DNA of 64,000 bases from Cupriavidus sp. BIS7 (GTDB taxonomy: Bacteria > Pseudomonadota > Gammaproteobacteria > Burkholderiales > Burkholderiaceae), in contig NZ_ALOU01000069.1 in assembly GCF_000292345.1 (NCBI RefSeq), positions 1 through 64,000 of the forward strand, written 5' to 3'. Positions 1-8,474 of this stretch are shown here, piece after piece. Under the pieces are notes generated by a model. It ran no database searches. It saw only the letters and a program-made list of their open reading frames with translations, and was not told the origin of the DNA. How positions within the stretch are numbered: the stretch's first letter is position 1; every line of letters begins with the position of its first letter. The position numbers and the translations under genes were made by a program.

Positions 1-44
1 GGGAGAGGGGAGAACGCCGGGAGTATTTCAAACACTGTCGGTTC

Positions 45-100
45 GCTCCCCTCTCCCGCCTTGCGGGAGAGGGGTTGGGGGAGAGGGCCAGCGCTTCAAA
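45..100. repeat. Dispersed palindromic intergenic repeat, copy 1
   Basis: A GC-rich palindrome (CCCCTCTCCCGC, 3-base spacer, GCGGGAGAGGGG) is followed by a GGGGGAGAGGGC tail and a GCGCTTCAAA end. The same unit recurs at 54428-54482 with only a few differences, so it is a dispersed repeat and not a gene-specific terminator. The first ten bases of the window (GGGAGAGGGG) look like the tail of a further copy. It lies just past the 3' end of the acyl-CoA ligase gene and could act as a transcript-end hairpin or REP-like element; that role is inference. Confidence 0.75.
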
Positions 101-111
101 CCCCGAGCACC

Positions 112-1812
112 TCACCCCGCCTGACGTGCGTTCTCCGATTCCTGCAACTGGCGCCACATCACCTTGCCGGTGCCCGATTTCGGCAATGCATCGACGAACT
201 CGACCACGCGCGGATACTTGTACGCGGCCATGTTCTCCTTGGCCCATTCGATGATGTCCTCGGGCGTGGTCTTGCCCTTGGCATCGGCGCGCAGCACCAC
301 AACTGCCTTCACCGTTTCACCGCGATAGGCGTCGCGCGTGCCGATGATGCAGGCTTCCTGCACGGCCGGGTGCTTGTACAGCAGGTTCTCGACTTCCGCC
401 GGCCACACCTTGAAGCCCGACGCATTGATCATGCGCTTCAGGCGATCGGTGATGAAGAAGTAGCCTTCCTCGTCCATGCGGCCGAGGTCGCCGGTGCGGA
501 AGTACGTCTGGCCTTCGAACTCGATGAATGCGTCGCGCGTGGCGTCCGGCTTGCCCCAGTAGCCCTTGAACACCTGCGGGCCGCGCACGATGATCTCGCC
601 GACTTCGTTCGGTGCCACTTCCTGTAGCGTGACCGGATCGATCACGCGTGCATCGGTGTTGAACGTCGGCACGCCCAGGCATTGCAGCTTCGGGCGGTCA
701 GCCGGGTTGCTGTGCGTCGGCGCCATGGTTTCCGATAGCCCGTAGCCCTCCAGATAGCTCAGGCCGAACTGCGTCTTCAGCCGTTCCGCCACGGCCTGGG
801 GCATCGCCGCGCCGCCACCACCGATATAGCGCAGGCTGCGCACGTCGAACGACGCCAGGTTCGGGCTGCTGAGGAAATCGATCACCATCGTCGGGATATT
901 GGTCCAGTGCGTGACCTGGTAGCGAGAGATCAGGCGGCCCGCCACTTCGCGGTCCCAGCGCGGCAGCATCACCACGGTGGCACCGCTATAGATCGGGCCG
1001 TTCATGCCGTACTGCATGCCGGTCACGTGGAACAGCGGCAGCACCGACAGGATCACCGATTCCGCGCCGCTGCCCGACCACGTCGATCCGCCGATGATGT
1101 TGTGCATCACCGAACGGTGGGTGTGGATGCAGCCCTTCGGGAAGCCCGTGGTGCCCGACGTATAGGGCATCACGGCCATGTCATCGGGCCCCGCGGTATG
1201 CGGCCCCGGCTGCAGGCCCGCGCCAAGCGCCTCGCGCCACGGCGTGGCGCCGGCCGGCAGCGGATGCTCTGCGGTCAACCAGGCCGGCGGGGCGTCCTCC
1301 GGGAATTCGTGGGCCGGCGGCAGTGCGTCGGCGTACTGCGTGACGAGCAGGTGCTGCAAGCGCTGATCGGCAGCAATCTCGCTGTCGGCCTGCACCACGC
1401 CAGCGGCCAGGTCCGCCGTGCAAATCGCCACGCGCGCCTGGGCATCGGTCACGTAGTGCTTGAACTCCTCTGCGCGGTTCATCGGGTTGACCGGCACCAC
1501 CACCGCGTCGGCGCGCAGGATTGCGTAGTAGCTGACGATGAACTGCGGGCAATTCTGCATGTACAGCAGCACACGCTCGCCCTTCTTCACCCCGGCCTTC
1601 TGCTGCAGCCAGCCGGCCAGCGCAGTGGCCTGTGCCTCCAGTTCGCGAAACGTGATCGCGTTGCCAAAATAGCGGATCGCGGCCTTGTCGGCATAGCGGT
1701 GCGCCGAGACTTCGAGGTTGTACCAGAGCGAAGTCTCCGGCAGCACGATCTCGGTAGGCACTCGCTTCGGCCAGAACTGGAAATGCGGGCGAACGGATGG
1801 CGTGGTGGTCAT
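112..1812 (-). CDS. Long/medium-chain fatty acid--CoA ligase (AMP-binding)
   Basis: Activates a carboxylic acid, probably a fatty acid, to its acyl-CoA through an acyl-adenylate in the cytoplasm. The 566-residue length is normal for FadD/AlkK-type ligases. The adenylation signature YTSGTTGFPKG lies near residue 217, the TGDLGR hinge motif near 438, and the C-terminal PKSGTGKVMWR with its catalytic lysine near 545. It starts at an ATG that is read divergently from the thioredoxin-like gene. An inverted repeat in the shared spacer (1905-1916) may be an operator. Exact chain-length preference cannot be read from the sequence. Confidence 0.9.
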   Translation of the reverse strand: MTTTPSVRPHFQFWPKRVPTEIVLPETSLWYNLEVSAHRYADKAAIRYFGNAITFRELEAQATALAGWLQQKAGVKKGERVLLYMQNCPQFIVSYYAILRADAVVVPVNPMNRAEEFKHYVTDAQARVAICTADLAAGVVQADSEIAADQRLQHLLVTQYADALPPAHEFPEDAPPAWLTAEHPLPAGATPWREALGAGLQPGPHTAGPDDMAVMPYTSGTTGFPKGCIHTHRSVMHNIIGGSTWSGSGAESVILSVLPLFHVTGMQYGMNGPIYSGATVVMLPRWDREVAGRLISRYQVTHWTNIPTMVIDFLSSPNLASFDVRSLRYIGGGGAAMPQAVAERLKTQFGLSYLEGYGLSETMAPTHSNPADRPKLQCLGVPTFNTDARVIDPVTLQEVAPNEVGEIIVRGPQVFKGYWGKPDATRDAFIEFEGQTYFRTGDLGRMDEEGYFFITDRLKRMINASGFKVWPAEVENLLYKHPAVQEACIIGTRDAYRGETVKAVVVLRADAKGKTTPEDIIEWAKENMAAYKYPRVVEFVDALPKSGTGKVMWRQLQESENARQAG

Positions 1813-1904
1813 GTTGTCTCCTGCGGTCGGTCAATCGTTGACCGGTTTTCTGGGATCGCTGGCTTCGCGAGGTGGGCCCCGCGTATTGGTCAGGCAATAT
1901 AACT

Positions 1905-1916
1905 GAACGACCGTTC
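1905..1916. promoter_or_regulatory. Inverted repeat, candidate TetR-type operator
   Basis: GAACG-AC-CGTTC is a perfect 5+5 inverted repeat about 90 bases upstream of the acyl-CoA ligase start and within the divergent spacer to the thioredoxin-like gene. Short palindromes of this form are typical operators of TetR-family regulators that govern fatty-acid degradation genes. No regulator gene lies beside it, so the partner is unknown. Confidence 0.4.
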
Positions 1917-2046
1917 TATTTTCAACCCGATGTTTTCCCGCCCCTGCTGCGTGTGCGGTTGCATTTGGCGCCTCCGCCCTCACAATAGGCAGATCCGGCC
2001 AGCTCGTTTGGCCGTTCAATTCCAAGCGATTCCGAGGTGCAGAACA

Positions 2047-2892
2047 ATGAGCGACGTCACCCTGCAGAACTTTGAACCCGATGTCATCGAGATGTCGCGT
2101 CAGGTGCCCGTGCTGGTCGACTTCTGGGCACCGTGGTGCGGGCCGTGCCGCACGCTGGGCCCGATGCTGGAAAAGCTCGAAGCCGAGTCCGGCGGCAAGT
2201 GGAAGCTGGCCAAGGTCAATGTCGACGAAAACCAGCAGATCGCCGCTCACTTCGGCGTACGCAGCATTCCCCATGTCGTGGCGTTTGCCGATGGCCAGGC
2301 CGTCGACCAGTTCATCGGCGTGCTGCCCGAATCGCAACTGCGTGAGTTCCTGGACCGGCTGACGCCGAACCCGGGCGAACTGGCTCTGCGCGAGGCGCTG
2401 GAACTGGCCGCTGCCGGCGACCGCGAAGGCGCGCAGGCCGCGTTCCAGGCAGCACTGGCCTATGAACCCGGCGCGGATGACGTGCGGCTCGCGTATATCG
2501 GCTTTCTGCTCGACGGCAATTCAGTCGCTGAAGCGGAAACCGAGTTTGGCCTGCTGACCCCGCGTGCCGCACAGCAAGACGCCTACGCCGCGCTGCAGAC
2601 CCGCCTTGAAGCGATGAGGGGCCTGGGCGACCTGCCCGACGGCGCCGATCTGCGCGCGCAAGTCGCTGCCAATCCTTCGGATCTGGCCGCTCGCCTGGAC
2701 TTGGCAAAGGTGCTGATTGCCCGGCGCGAATACGAATCCGCGCTCGAGCAGTTGCTGGAAATCGTGCGCCGCGACCGCGGCTTTGAAGACGACATTGGCC
2801 GCAAGACCATGTTGTCGGTTTTCGAGCTAATGGGCGACAAGCCAGAAGTGGTGTCGCGGTGGCGCCGGCAACTCAGCACGATGTTGAACTGA
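2047..2892 (+). CDS. cnoX: CnoX/YbbN-type thioredoxin with TPR region
   Basis: A two-part protein of 281 residues. The N-terminal thioredoxin fold (about 1-110) carries an intact WCGPC active site at residues 30-34. The C-terminal two thirds is alpha-helical with TPR-like repeats (for example around 120-215). This is the CnoX/YbbN architecture, a chaperone-redox protein that protects clients and hands them to GroEL or DnaK. Unlike E. coli CnoX, whose motif is SxxC, this copy has both cysteines and could be redox-active. The ATG at 2047 is chosen because GAGGTG sits seven bases upstream and the domain starts there; the longer in-frame extension is not conserved-looking. Confidence 0.88.
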   Translation: MSDVTLQNFEPDVIEMSRQVPVLVDFWAPWCGPCRTLGPMLEKLEAESGGKWKLAKVNVDENQQIAAHFGVRSIPHVVAFADGQAVDQFIGVLPESQLREFLDRLTPNPGELALREALELAAAGDREGAQAAFQAALAYEPGADDVRLAYIGFLLDGNSVAEAETEFGLLTPRAAQQDAYAALQTRLEAMRGLGDLPDGADLRAQVAANPSDLAARLDLAKVLIARREYESALEQLLEIVRRDRGFEDDIGRKTMLSVFELMGDKPEVVSRWRRQLSTMLN

Positions 2893-2929
2893 GCACGCCA
2901 AACGCCGCGAAACAAGCCGGCGCGCGCCG

Positions 2930-3403
2930 TCAGGCCTCCGCCGGCGCTTCGATCAACGTGAAGCCGTTGGCTTTCATGTGCTCGACCATCATCGTGTCCA
3001 TTGACTTCACGTGATTGTCGAACCAGGCGGACAGTTCGCCCGCCAGGCGGCGGCCCAGCGACAGCGCGCCTTTGGCGGGGCCGGCGGGCTCGGCCTGTTC
3101 CTCGGCGATCTTGTCGCGCACGGCCTTGGCCACGGACAGCACGCCCTGGTGTTCGTTCGTGTGGCAGAAGCGCGGGCCGAACTGCATCGCCTCCATCCAC
3201 TGTTCCTCCTGCGCGAAGTGGTGTCGCGTATGCTCGATCCATTCGTCGAAGGCGGCCGGAAAGCCAGCGTCATCGGCCTTGACCATGGCGTCCAGGAGTT
3301 GCAGGAATTCGGCGTGGGTGGCGTCGGTGACAGGCTCGCCGAGGCGCAGTTCGTCAGGCAGTCCTTCGGACGACAGGCCTTGGGGGGAATCGTTACTGGT
3401 CAT
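2930..3403 (-). CDS. Bacteriohemerythrin-like protein
   Basis: A 157-residue four-helix-bundle protein expected to bind a non-haem di-iron site and oxygen. Ligand-type residues are spaced as in the family: His30 in helix 1, the HTRHHFAQEE segment (His58/His61/His62 and Glu66) in helix 2, HTNEH (His81, His85) in helix 3, and HVKSMD near residue 136 in helix 4. The start at 3403 (MTSNDS) fits the family better than the 31-residue longer frame. It is divergent from the P-loop ATPase gene. Likely roles are oxygen sensing or storage or iron handling; nothing in the context decides between them. Confidence 0.85.
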   Translation of the reverse strand: MTSNDSPQGLSSEGLPDELRLGEPVTDATHAEFLQLLDAMVKADDAGFPAAFDEWIEHTRHHFAQEEQWMEAMQFGPRFCHTNEHQGVLSVAKAVRDKIAEEQAEPAGPAKGALSLGRRLAGELSAWFDNHVKSMDTMMVEHMKANGFTLIEAPAEA

Positions 3404-3536
3404 GGGGGCAGCAGTGTGTGAAAGCTGGAACAATCGGCAAGCATACCGATTTCGCACCGGCCCGATCTGATTTCCCGCAAACGACGCGTTGAACAACGTT
3501 ATGCTTGAGGCTCATGTTTCAAGCAAGAAGCCTGCA

Positions 3537-4115
3537 ATGCCCCGACTCATCTTTTTCTGTGGCCACGCTGGGACCGGCAAGACCACGCTTGCACACCGCC
3601 TGATCGGCCCGCTGATGCAGGCCACCGGCGAGCCATTCTGCCTGCTGGACAAGGACACGCTCTACGGCCGCTACAGCGCCGCCGCCATGCACGCGATCAC
3701 CGGCGATCCGAACGATCGCGACAGCCCGGCCTATCTGGACAACCTGCGCGACCCGGAATACGAAGGCCTGCTGGACACCGCGCGTGAAAACCTGATGCTC
3801 GGCATCAGCGTGATCGTGATCGGTCCGCTCTCACGCGAAATCCGCGCGCACCGGCTCACCGATCCGCAGTGGCTTCACGTGCCCGAGGGCACGCAGACCC
3901 ACATCGTCTGGGTGCACCTGCCCGAGGACGAGGCCCATGCGCGCATCATCCGGCGCGGCAATCCCAACGATGCCTACAAGCTCACGCACTGGGAAGCCTA
4001 TCGCACGCGCCGTTTCATGCCCGACCCGGCCGACCACCCCGAACTGATCTATTTCGACAACCTGGCGCCCGACGACGCAGCCATTGCGAAGCTACTGCAG
4101 GCCCTGGCTGCCTGA
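3537..4115 (+). CDS. AAA family ATPase / small P-loop kinase-like protein
   Basis: A 192-residue single-domain P-loop protein. The Walker A motif GHAGTGKT is at residues 9-16, followed by a lid-like region rich in arginine (RIIRRGNPNDAYK) as in small-molecule kinases such as the gluconate- or shikimate-kinase-like AAA_33 group. The substrate is unknown. The ATG at 3537 has AAGAAG six bases upstream; ATG codons at 3489 and 3501 would add 12-16 residues lacking family features. The 3' end overlaps the convergent tcdA by 24 bases. Confidence 0.75.
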   Translation: MPRLIFFCGHAGTGKTTLAHRLIGPLMQATGEPFCLLDKDTLYGRYSAAAMHAITGDPNDRDSPAYLDNLRDPEYEGLLDTARENLMLGISVIVIGPLSREIRAHRLTDPQWLHVPEGTQTHIVWVHLPEDEAHARIIRRGNPNDAYKLTHWEAYRTRRFMPDPADHPELIYFDNLAPDDAAIAKLLQALAA

Positions 4116-4958
4116 AGCAATCGCGCCGATCACCGCCGAGGCCGCCACGAAGCCGAACACGGCTGTCACCGCCACGGACGAGCCAAAGCCTGCGCAGGCC
4201 AGCCCCTGCGGGCCGCGGCGCGACGCGGGCGGAACTTCGTCGATCTCGCACGCCTGCTGCTCGGGCTCTGGGTAGCGCAGCGGCTCGTCGGAATACACGG
4301 CCTGAATGCCGAACTTCTTCTTCGGATCGCGCGGAAAGCCCCATTGACGACGCAGGTTGCCGCGCACCTTCGACAGCAGCGGGTCCTGGATCGTACGCGC
4401 GAGGTCGTCGATGCGCACGCGCGTCGCGTCAAGCTGGCCGCCGGCCCCGCCGCATGTGATCACGCGTGCGCCCTCGCGGCGCGCCCAGCCAAGGATGGCG
4501 GTCTTGACCTTCACGGCATCGATCGCGTCGAGCACGTAGTCGAAGCCCGACAGCAACTCGGGGACGTTGTCCTCAGTCACGAAGTCGTCCACCGGCGTCA
4601 CGCGGCAGCGCGGGTTGATCGCCAGGATCCGTTCGGCCATCGCTTCCACCTTGGCGCGGCCATAGGCATCGCCAAGCGCATGAATCTGCCGGTTCGTATT
4701 CGATGCCGCGATGTGGTCGAGGTCGATCAGCGTCAGGCGGCCTACCGCGTTGCGCGCCAGTGCCTCCGCCGCCCAGCTTCCCACGCCGCCAATGCCGATC
4801 ACGCAGACATTGGCCGACTCGAGCCGCGCCAGCCCCTCGGCGCCATACAGCCGCGCAACGCCACCGAAACGGCGATGGTAGTCGTCGTCGGCAGGGCTTT
4901 CGTGCGATAGCGGCGCTGGCAGGTCCTCCGGCGCTATGGGCTTGGTGGAGATGGTCAT
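4092..4958 (-). CDS. tcdA: tRNA threonylcarbamoyladenosine dehydratase
   Basis: An E1-like enzyme of the ThiF/MoeB/HesA family that uses ATP to cyclise t6A37 of ANN-decoding tRNAs to ct6A. The nucleotide-binding motif GIGGVG lies at residues 55-60, followed by the acidic LIDLD segment and the NTNRQIHA loop typical of TcdA/CsdL. The C-terminal end is hydrophobic (about 250-280), as is usual for this subgroup. Length (288) matches the family. It is convergent with the ATPase gene, and the two coding regions share 24 bases. Confidence 0.92.
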   Translation of the reverse strand: MTISTKPIAPEDLPAPLSHESPADDDYHRRFGGVARLYGAEGLARLESANVCVIGIGGVGSWAAEALARNAVGRLTLIDLDHIAASNTNRQIHALGDAYGRAKVEAMAERILAINPRCRVTPVDDFVTEDNVPELLSGFDYVLDAIDAVKVKTAILGWARREGARVITCGGAGGQLDATRVRIDDLARTIQDPLLSKVRGNLRRQWGFPRDPKKKFGIQAVYSDEPLRYPEPEQQACEIDEVPPASRRGPQGLACAGFGSSVAVTAVFGFVAASAVIGAIASGSQGLQ

Positions 4959-5151
4959 GCTGTCTTGTTCTGTGGCAGGGCGGCCGCCCGCTGGCGAACC
5001 GTGCCGGCATTTTATGCCAGCGCGCGCTGCCGGGGCATCGCGGAGACCGCAGAGTCAGTCGAATGCTGACAACCACAAGCCAAATGTCTCCCTACAATAC
5101 GAAAGTAGTGGTTGATCCGCCGCATGGCCGTCACCAGGAGACTTCATCACC

Positions 5152-7386
5152 ATGCCCGCCTCGCGCCGCAACAAGATTGTCTTCGGGTGCCTGCTCGCAC
5201 CGCTGGTCATCGTCGCGCTCGTGATTGTCGTGATACTGACGTTCGACTGGAACCGGCTCAAGCCGTGGCTCAACGACAAGGTCTCGCAGGCCATTGGCCG
5301 ACCGTTTGCGATCAACGGGGATCTCGTTGTGACGTGGCGGCACGCCGAGGGCGAAACCGGCTGGCGCACGCTGGTGCCGTGGCCTCGACTGTCGGCCAGC
5401 GACATCACGATCGGCAATCCGGACTGGGCGAAACAGCCCAACATGGCGACCGTCCGCGAACTGATTTTCATCTTGCGGCCCACCCCATTGCTGGTCCACG
5501 GGATCAGCATCCCGACGATCGTCGTGGACAGCCCGGCCGTCTGGCTGGAGCGCCGTGCCGACAAGCGCAACAACTGGACCTTCGATACAGGCCCCAAAAC
5601 CGGTCAGTCGCCGTGGCATCTTGACGTCGGCGAGATCGTGCTGCAACGAGGCAACCTGACCCTGAACGACGACGCCGCGAAGATCGAGCTACAGGCCACC
5701 CTCGACACCATCGGCGATCAGGCGCTCTACGACAAGGCGCGCGACGGAGACCTGGTGGTGCCTGCCGAAGCGCAGGCGGCTTCCGGTGCTTCCGGCCCGA
5801 CTTCTGGTCCGGCAGCCGCCGCAAGCAAGCCCGCAAGCAAGCCCGAAGGCATGTCTGAAAACCGCTACGGCATCCGCTGGAAAGTCGTCGGCCATTACCA
5901 CCAGGCCACGATCAACGGAACGGGCAAGGCCGGGGCCGTGCTGAGCCTGCGCGACGTCAATACGCCGTTCCCGATCCTGGCCGATGTGCGCGTGGGCGGC
6001 ACACGCGCACAGATAGAGGGAACGCTGACCAACCCCGCGCACCTTGGCGCGCTCGACGTGAGCCTGGTGCTGGCCGGCGACAACATGGCCAGGCTTTACG
6101 CGCTAACGGGCGTGGTGCTGCCGTCGACGCCACCGTACGAGACTCGCGGCCGGCTCGTGGCCACGCTGAAGAAAGGCGCGTCCACCTATACCTATCGCAA
6201 CTTCACGGGCAAAGTGGGCAGCAGCGATCTCGGCGGCACGCTGACCTTCGCGCAAAAGTCGCCCCGGCCATTGCTGTCCGGCGAACTGGTGTCGAAGCAA
6301 CTCGTGTTCGCCGACCTCGCACCGATAATCGGCGCCGAAGCCAAGCCTGGTGAGGCTGCGGCCGAAAGTCCCGTCAAGCAGCCAGTGGACAAGGCGCTGC
6401 CCGTGGCGCCGTTCCACACCGAGCGCTGGGACGCCATCGATGCCGACGTGAAGTTCACGGGAGAGCGCATCGTGCGCGGCGAATCGCTGCCGATCACGGA
6501 TCTGACCACGCACGTAAAGCTGACCGACGGCGTACTGCGGCTCGATCCGCTCAACTTCGGCGTCGCTGATGGAAACCTTGTCTCGACGATCCAGCTTGAC
6601 GGCAAGCGCGAGCCGATGGGCGCCCTGGTCGACATGCATGCGCGCCACCTGAAACTCAGGCAGCTTTACCCGAACATTGCGTCGATGCGGGCGAGCCTTG
6701 GCGAAGTCAATGGCAGTGCCAAGCTCGCCGCCACCGGCAATTCGGTGGCAGCACTGCTGGGCTCGGCAAACGGGGAGGCGAAGCTGCTGGTCGAGAACGG
6801 CACGATCAGCAAGTTCATTCTGGAAGCGATGGGCCTCAACGTCGGCAGCGTGGTGATTTCGAAGATGTTCGGCGACAAGCCCGTGCAAATCAACTGCGGC
6901 GTCGGCGCGTTCGGGTTCACTGACGGCATGGCGCGTGCCCAGACTTTCGTGCTCGACACGCAGGACGCGGTGATCACAGTGGACGGCGCCATCGACTTCA
7001 AGAACGAGCAGCTCGCCCTGACGATCCACCCCGACTCGAAGGGCCTGCGCATCATCTCGCTGCGCTCGCCGCTCTACGTGGGCGGAAGCTTCAAGAAACC
7101 TTCCGTCAGTCCGAATATCGGCATCCTGGCGCTGCGCGCCGGTGGGGCGCTGGCGCTGGCGCTGACCGTTCCGGTGGCGATGGTGGTGCCGCTGCTGGAC
7201 ATCACGCCGCCCGAGGAAAGCCAGTGCGGCAGACTGCTCGCGGAACTGAAGAAGCGGCCGCTCATCGCTACGCCGCCGGGCAAGCCTCGACCCAGGGCTC
7301 GGCAGCCCGCGCCCCCCTCACAGCAAAGTTCACCGCAAGGTTCGTTGCTTCCTGCCAACGACCGCCAGCTTTACCAGGGTGGCTAG
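5152..7386 (+). CDS. AsmA family protein
   Basis: A 744-residue envelope protein with one N-terminal membrane segment (about residues 10-32) and a long beta-rich periplasmic region, as in the AsmA/TamB-like bridge proteins thought to move phospholipid between membranes. A low-complexity Ala/Ser/Pro/Lys linker (about 205-235) interrupts the first third. The C-terminal AsmA_2-type part (about 480-650) contains the typical 'LLVENGTISKF' style segment. The last 50 residues are proline- and arginine-rich. A TACAAT hexamer at 5093-5098 could be a -10 element, without a good -35. Confidence 0.82.
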   Translation: MPASRRNKIVFGCLLAPLVIVALVIVVILTFDWNRLKPWLNDKVSQAIGRPFAINGDLVVTWRHAEGETGWRTLVPWPRLSASDITIGNPDWAKQPNMATVRELIFILRPTPLLVHGISIPTIVVDSPAVWLERRADKRNNWTFDTGPKTGQSPWHLDVGEIVLQRGNLTLNDDAAKIELQATLDTIGDQALYDKARDGDLVVPAEAQAASGASGPTSGPAAAASKPASKPEGMSENRYGIRWKVVGHYHQATINGTGKAGAVLSLRDVNTPFPILADVRVGGTRAQIEGTLTNPAHLGALDVSLVLAGDNMARLYALTGVVLPSTPPYETRGRLVATLKKGASTYTYRNFTGKVGSSDLGGTLTFAQKSPRPLLSGELVSKQLVFADLAPIIGAEAKPGEAAAESPVKQPVDKALPVAPFHTERWDAIDADVKFTGERIVRGESLPITDLTTHVKLTDGVLRLDPLNFGVADGNLVSTIQLDGKREPMGALVDMHARHLKLRQLYPNIASMRASLGEVNGSAKLAATGNSVAALLGSANGEAKLLVENGTISKFILEAMGLNVGSVVISKMFGDKPVQINCGVGAFGFTDGMARAQTFVLDTQDAVITVDGAIDFKNEQLALTIHPDSKGLRIISLRSPLYVGGSFKKPSVSPNIGILALRAGGALALALTVPVAMVVPLLDITPPEESQCGRLLAELKKRPLIATPPGKPRPRARQPAPPSQQSSPQGSLLPANDRQLYQGG

Positions 7387-7623
7387 TTGTATGCCATGGC
7401 CCGTTCGTGCGAATTCGGTGCCAATTCGCAACAGTCCGCGGATCGAAGCTGTTGCGGAATTGCACCGCACCACGGCCCGCCCCCTCGACGCTGGACCTGC
7501 CCGACTGCAACGCACCCGGCGCATTGCGACAACGCAAATGCAGCGTGCAGCGCATTCGCTATACTCAAAGTATGCTTGTCCGCGCGATTCGTGCGCGGAC
7601 CGGAAACCATCCTGATACGCGAC

Positions 7624-8262
7624 ATGACCCAACTCGCCGACCTGCGCCGCAACTACATGCTGAGTGCGCTTTCCGAATCCGACGTCGCCCCCGACCCCAT
7701 CCGCCAGTTCAAGTCCTGGTTCGACGAGGCCATGCAGGCCAAGCTGCCTGAACCCAACGCGATGACCCTGGCCACCGTGGACGCCGGCGGCCAGCCATCC
7801 GCACGCATCGTGCTGCTCAAGGGCATGGATGCGGGCGGCTTTACCTTCTTCACCAACTACGAAAGCCGCAAGGGCGTGGACCTGCTGGCTAATCCGCACG
7901 CCGCGCTGCTGTTCCATTGGGTACAGCTCGAGCGCCAGGTTCGCGTGGAAGGCCTCGTCGAGAAAGTCGATGAAGCGGAGAGCGATGCCTACTATGCTTC
8001 GCGCCCGCTCGGTTCGCGTCTTGGCGCCTGGGCATCCGAACAGAGCCGCGAGGTCGCGGGCCGCGACGTGCTGGAAGCGCGCGAGGCCGATTTCCGTAGC
8101 AAATTCGGCGAGAACCCGCCGCGGCCGCCACATTGGGGTGGCTATCGGCTCAAGCCGACCTGGATCGAGTTCTGGCAAGGGCGTCCTTCGCGGCTGCACG
8201 ACCGCATCGGCTATCGCATGCAAGCCGATGGCAACTGGCAGATCGTGCGCCTGTCTCCCTGA
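7624..8262 (+). CDS. pdxH: Pyridoxamine/pyridoxine 5'-phosphate oxidase
   Basis: An FMN-dependent enzyme that oxidises PNP and PMP to pyridoxal 5'-phosphate. At 212 residues it is close to E. coli PdxH (218). Visible family segments are [10 protein letters not shown] (FMN site), [16 protein letters not shown], and the C-terminal [12 protein letters not shown] and [13 protein letters not shown] substrate-binding signature. The start at 7624 (MTQLADLRR) is taken over an upstream in-frame extension of 79 codons because homologues begin here. PLP made here serves the many PLP enzymes in the window (KynU, GlyA, the aminotransferase). Confidence 0.95.
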   Translation: MTQLADLRRNYMLSALSESDVAPDPIRQFKSWFDEAMQAKLPEPNAMTLATVDAGGQPSARIVLLKGMDAGGFTFFTNYESRKGVDLLANPHAALLFHWVQLERQVRVEGLVEKVDEAESDAYYASRPLGSRLGAWASEQSREVAGRDVLEAREADFRSKFGENPPRPPHWGGYRLKPTWIEFWQGRPSRLHDRIGYRMQADGNWQIVRLSP

Positions 8263-8335
8263 CGTGTCCTTGTCTACATGTTCTGACAGGTGGTAACCAG
8301 ATTAGAGGCCTGCACTTCACAATTTTTTATTTTGT

Positions 8336-8349
8336 CGTAAAGTTTTACG
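8336..8349. promoter_or_regulatory. Inverted repeat in the cfa upstream region
   Basis: CGTAAA-GT-TTTACG is a perfect 6+6 inverted repeat embedded in an AT-rich stretch (8320-8348) inside an otherwise GC-rich 212-base spacer upstream of cfa. It is a plausible operator or promoter-proximal site. No regulator can be assigned. Confidence 0.4.
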
Positions 8350-8474
8350 GTGCCGCAGCGGCTATGTACCGCTGCGCGCCCCCAAGGCCAGCGCTGCGTA
8401 CCGCACGCAGTAAGCGCAGCCGACCGTGGGGCATTCGTTCGAGAGGGATAACCAACCAATCGGGAGAAAGCCGC

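Noticed and set aside
61-627. Long open frames antisense to the acyl-CoA ligase and to many other genes.
   Set aside because: High GC content gives long shadow frames; these lack family features, ribosome-binding sites and plausible composition, while the opposite strand holds clear enzymes.
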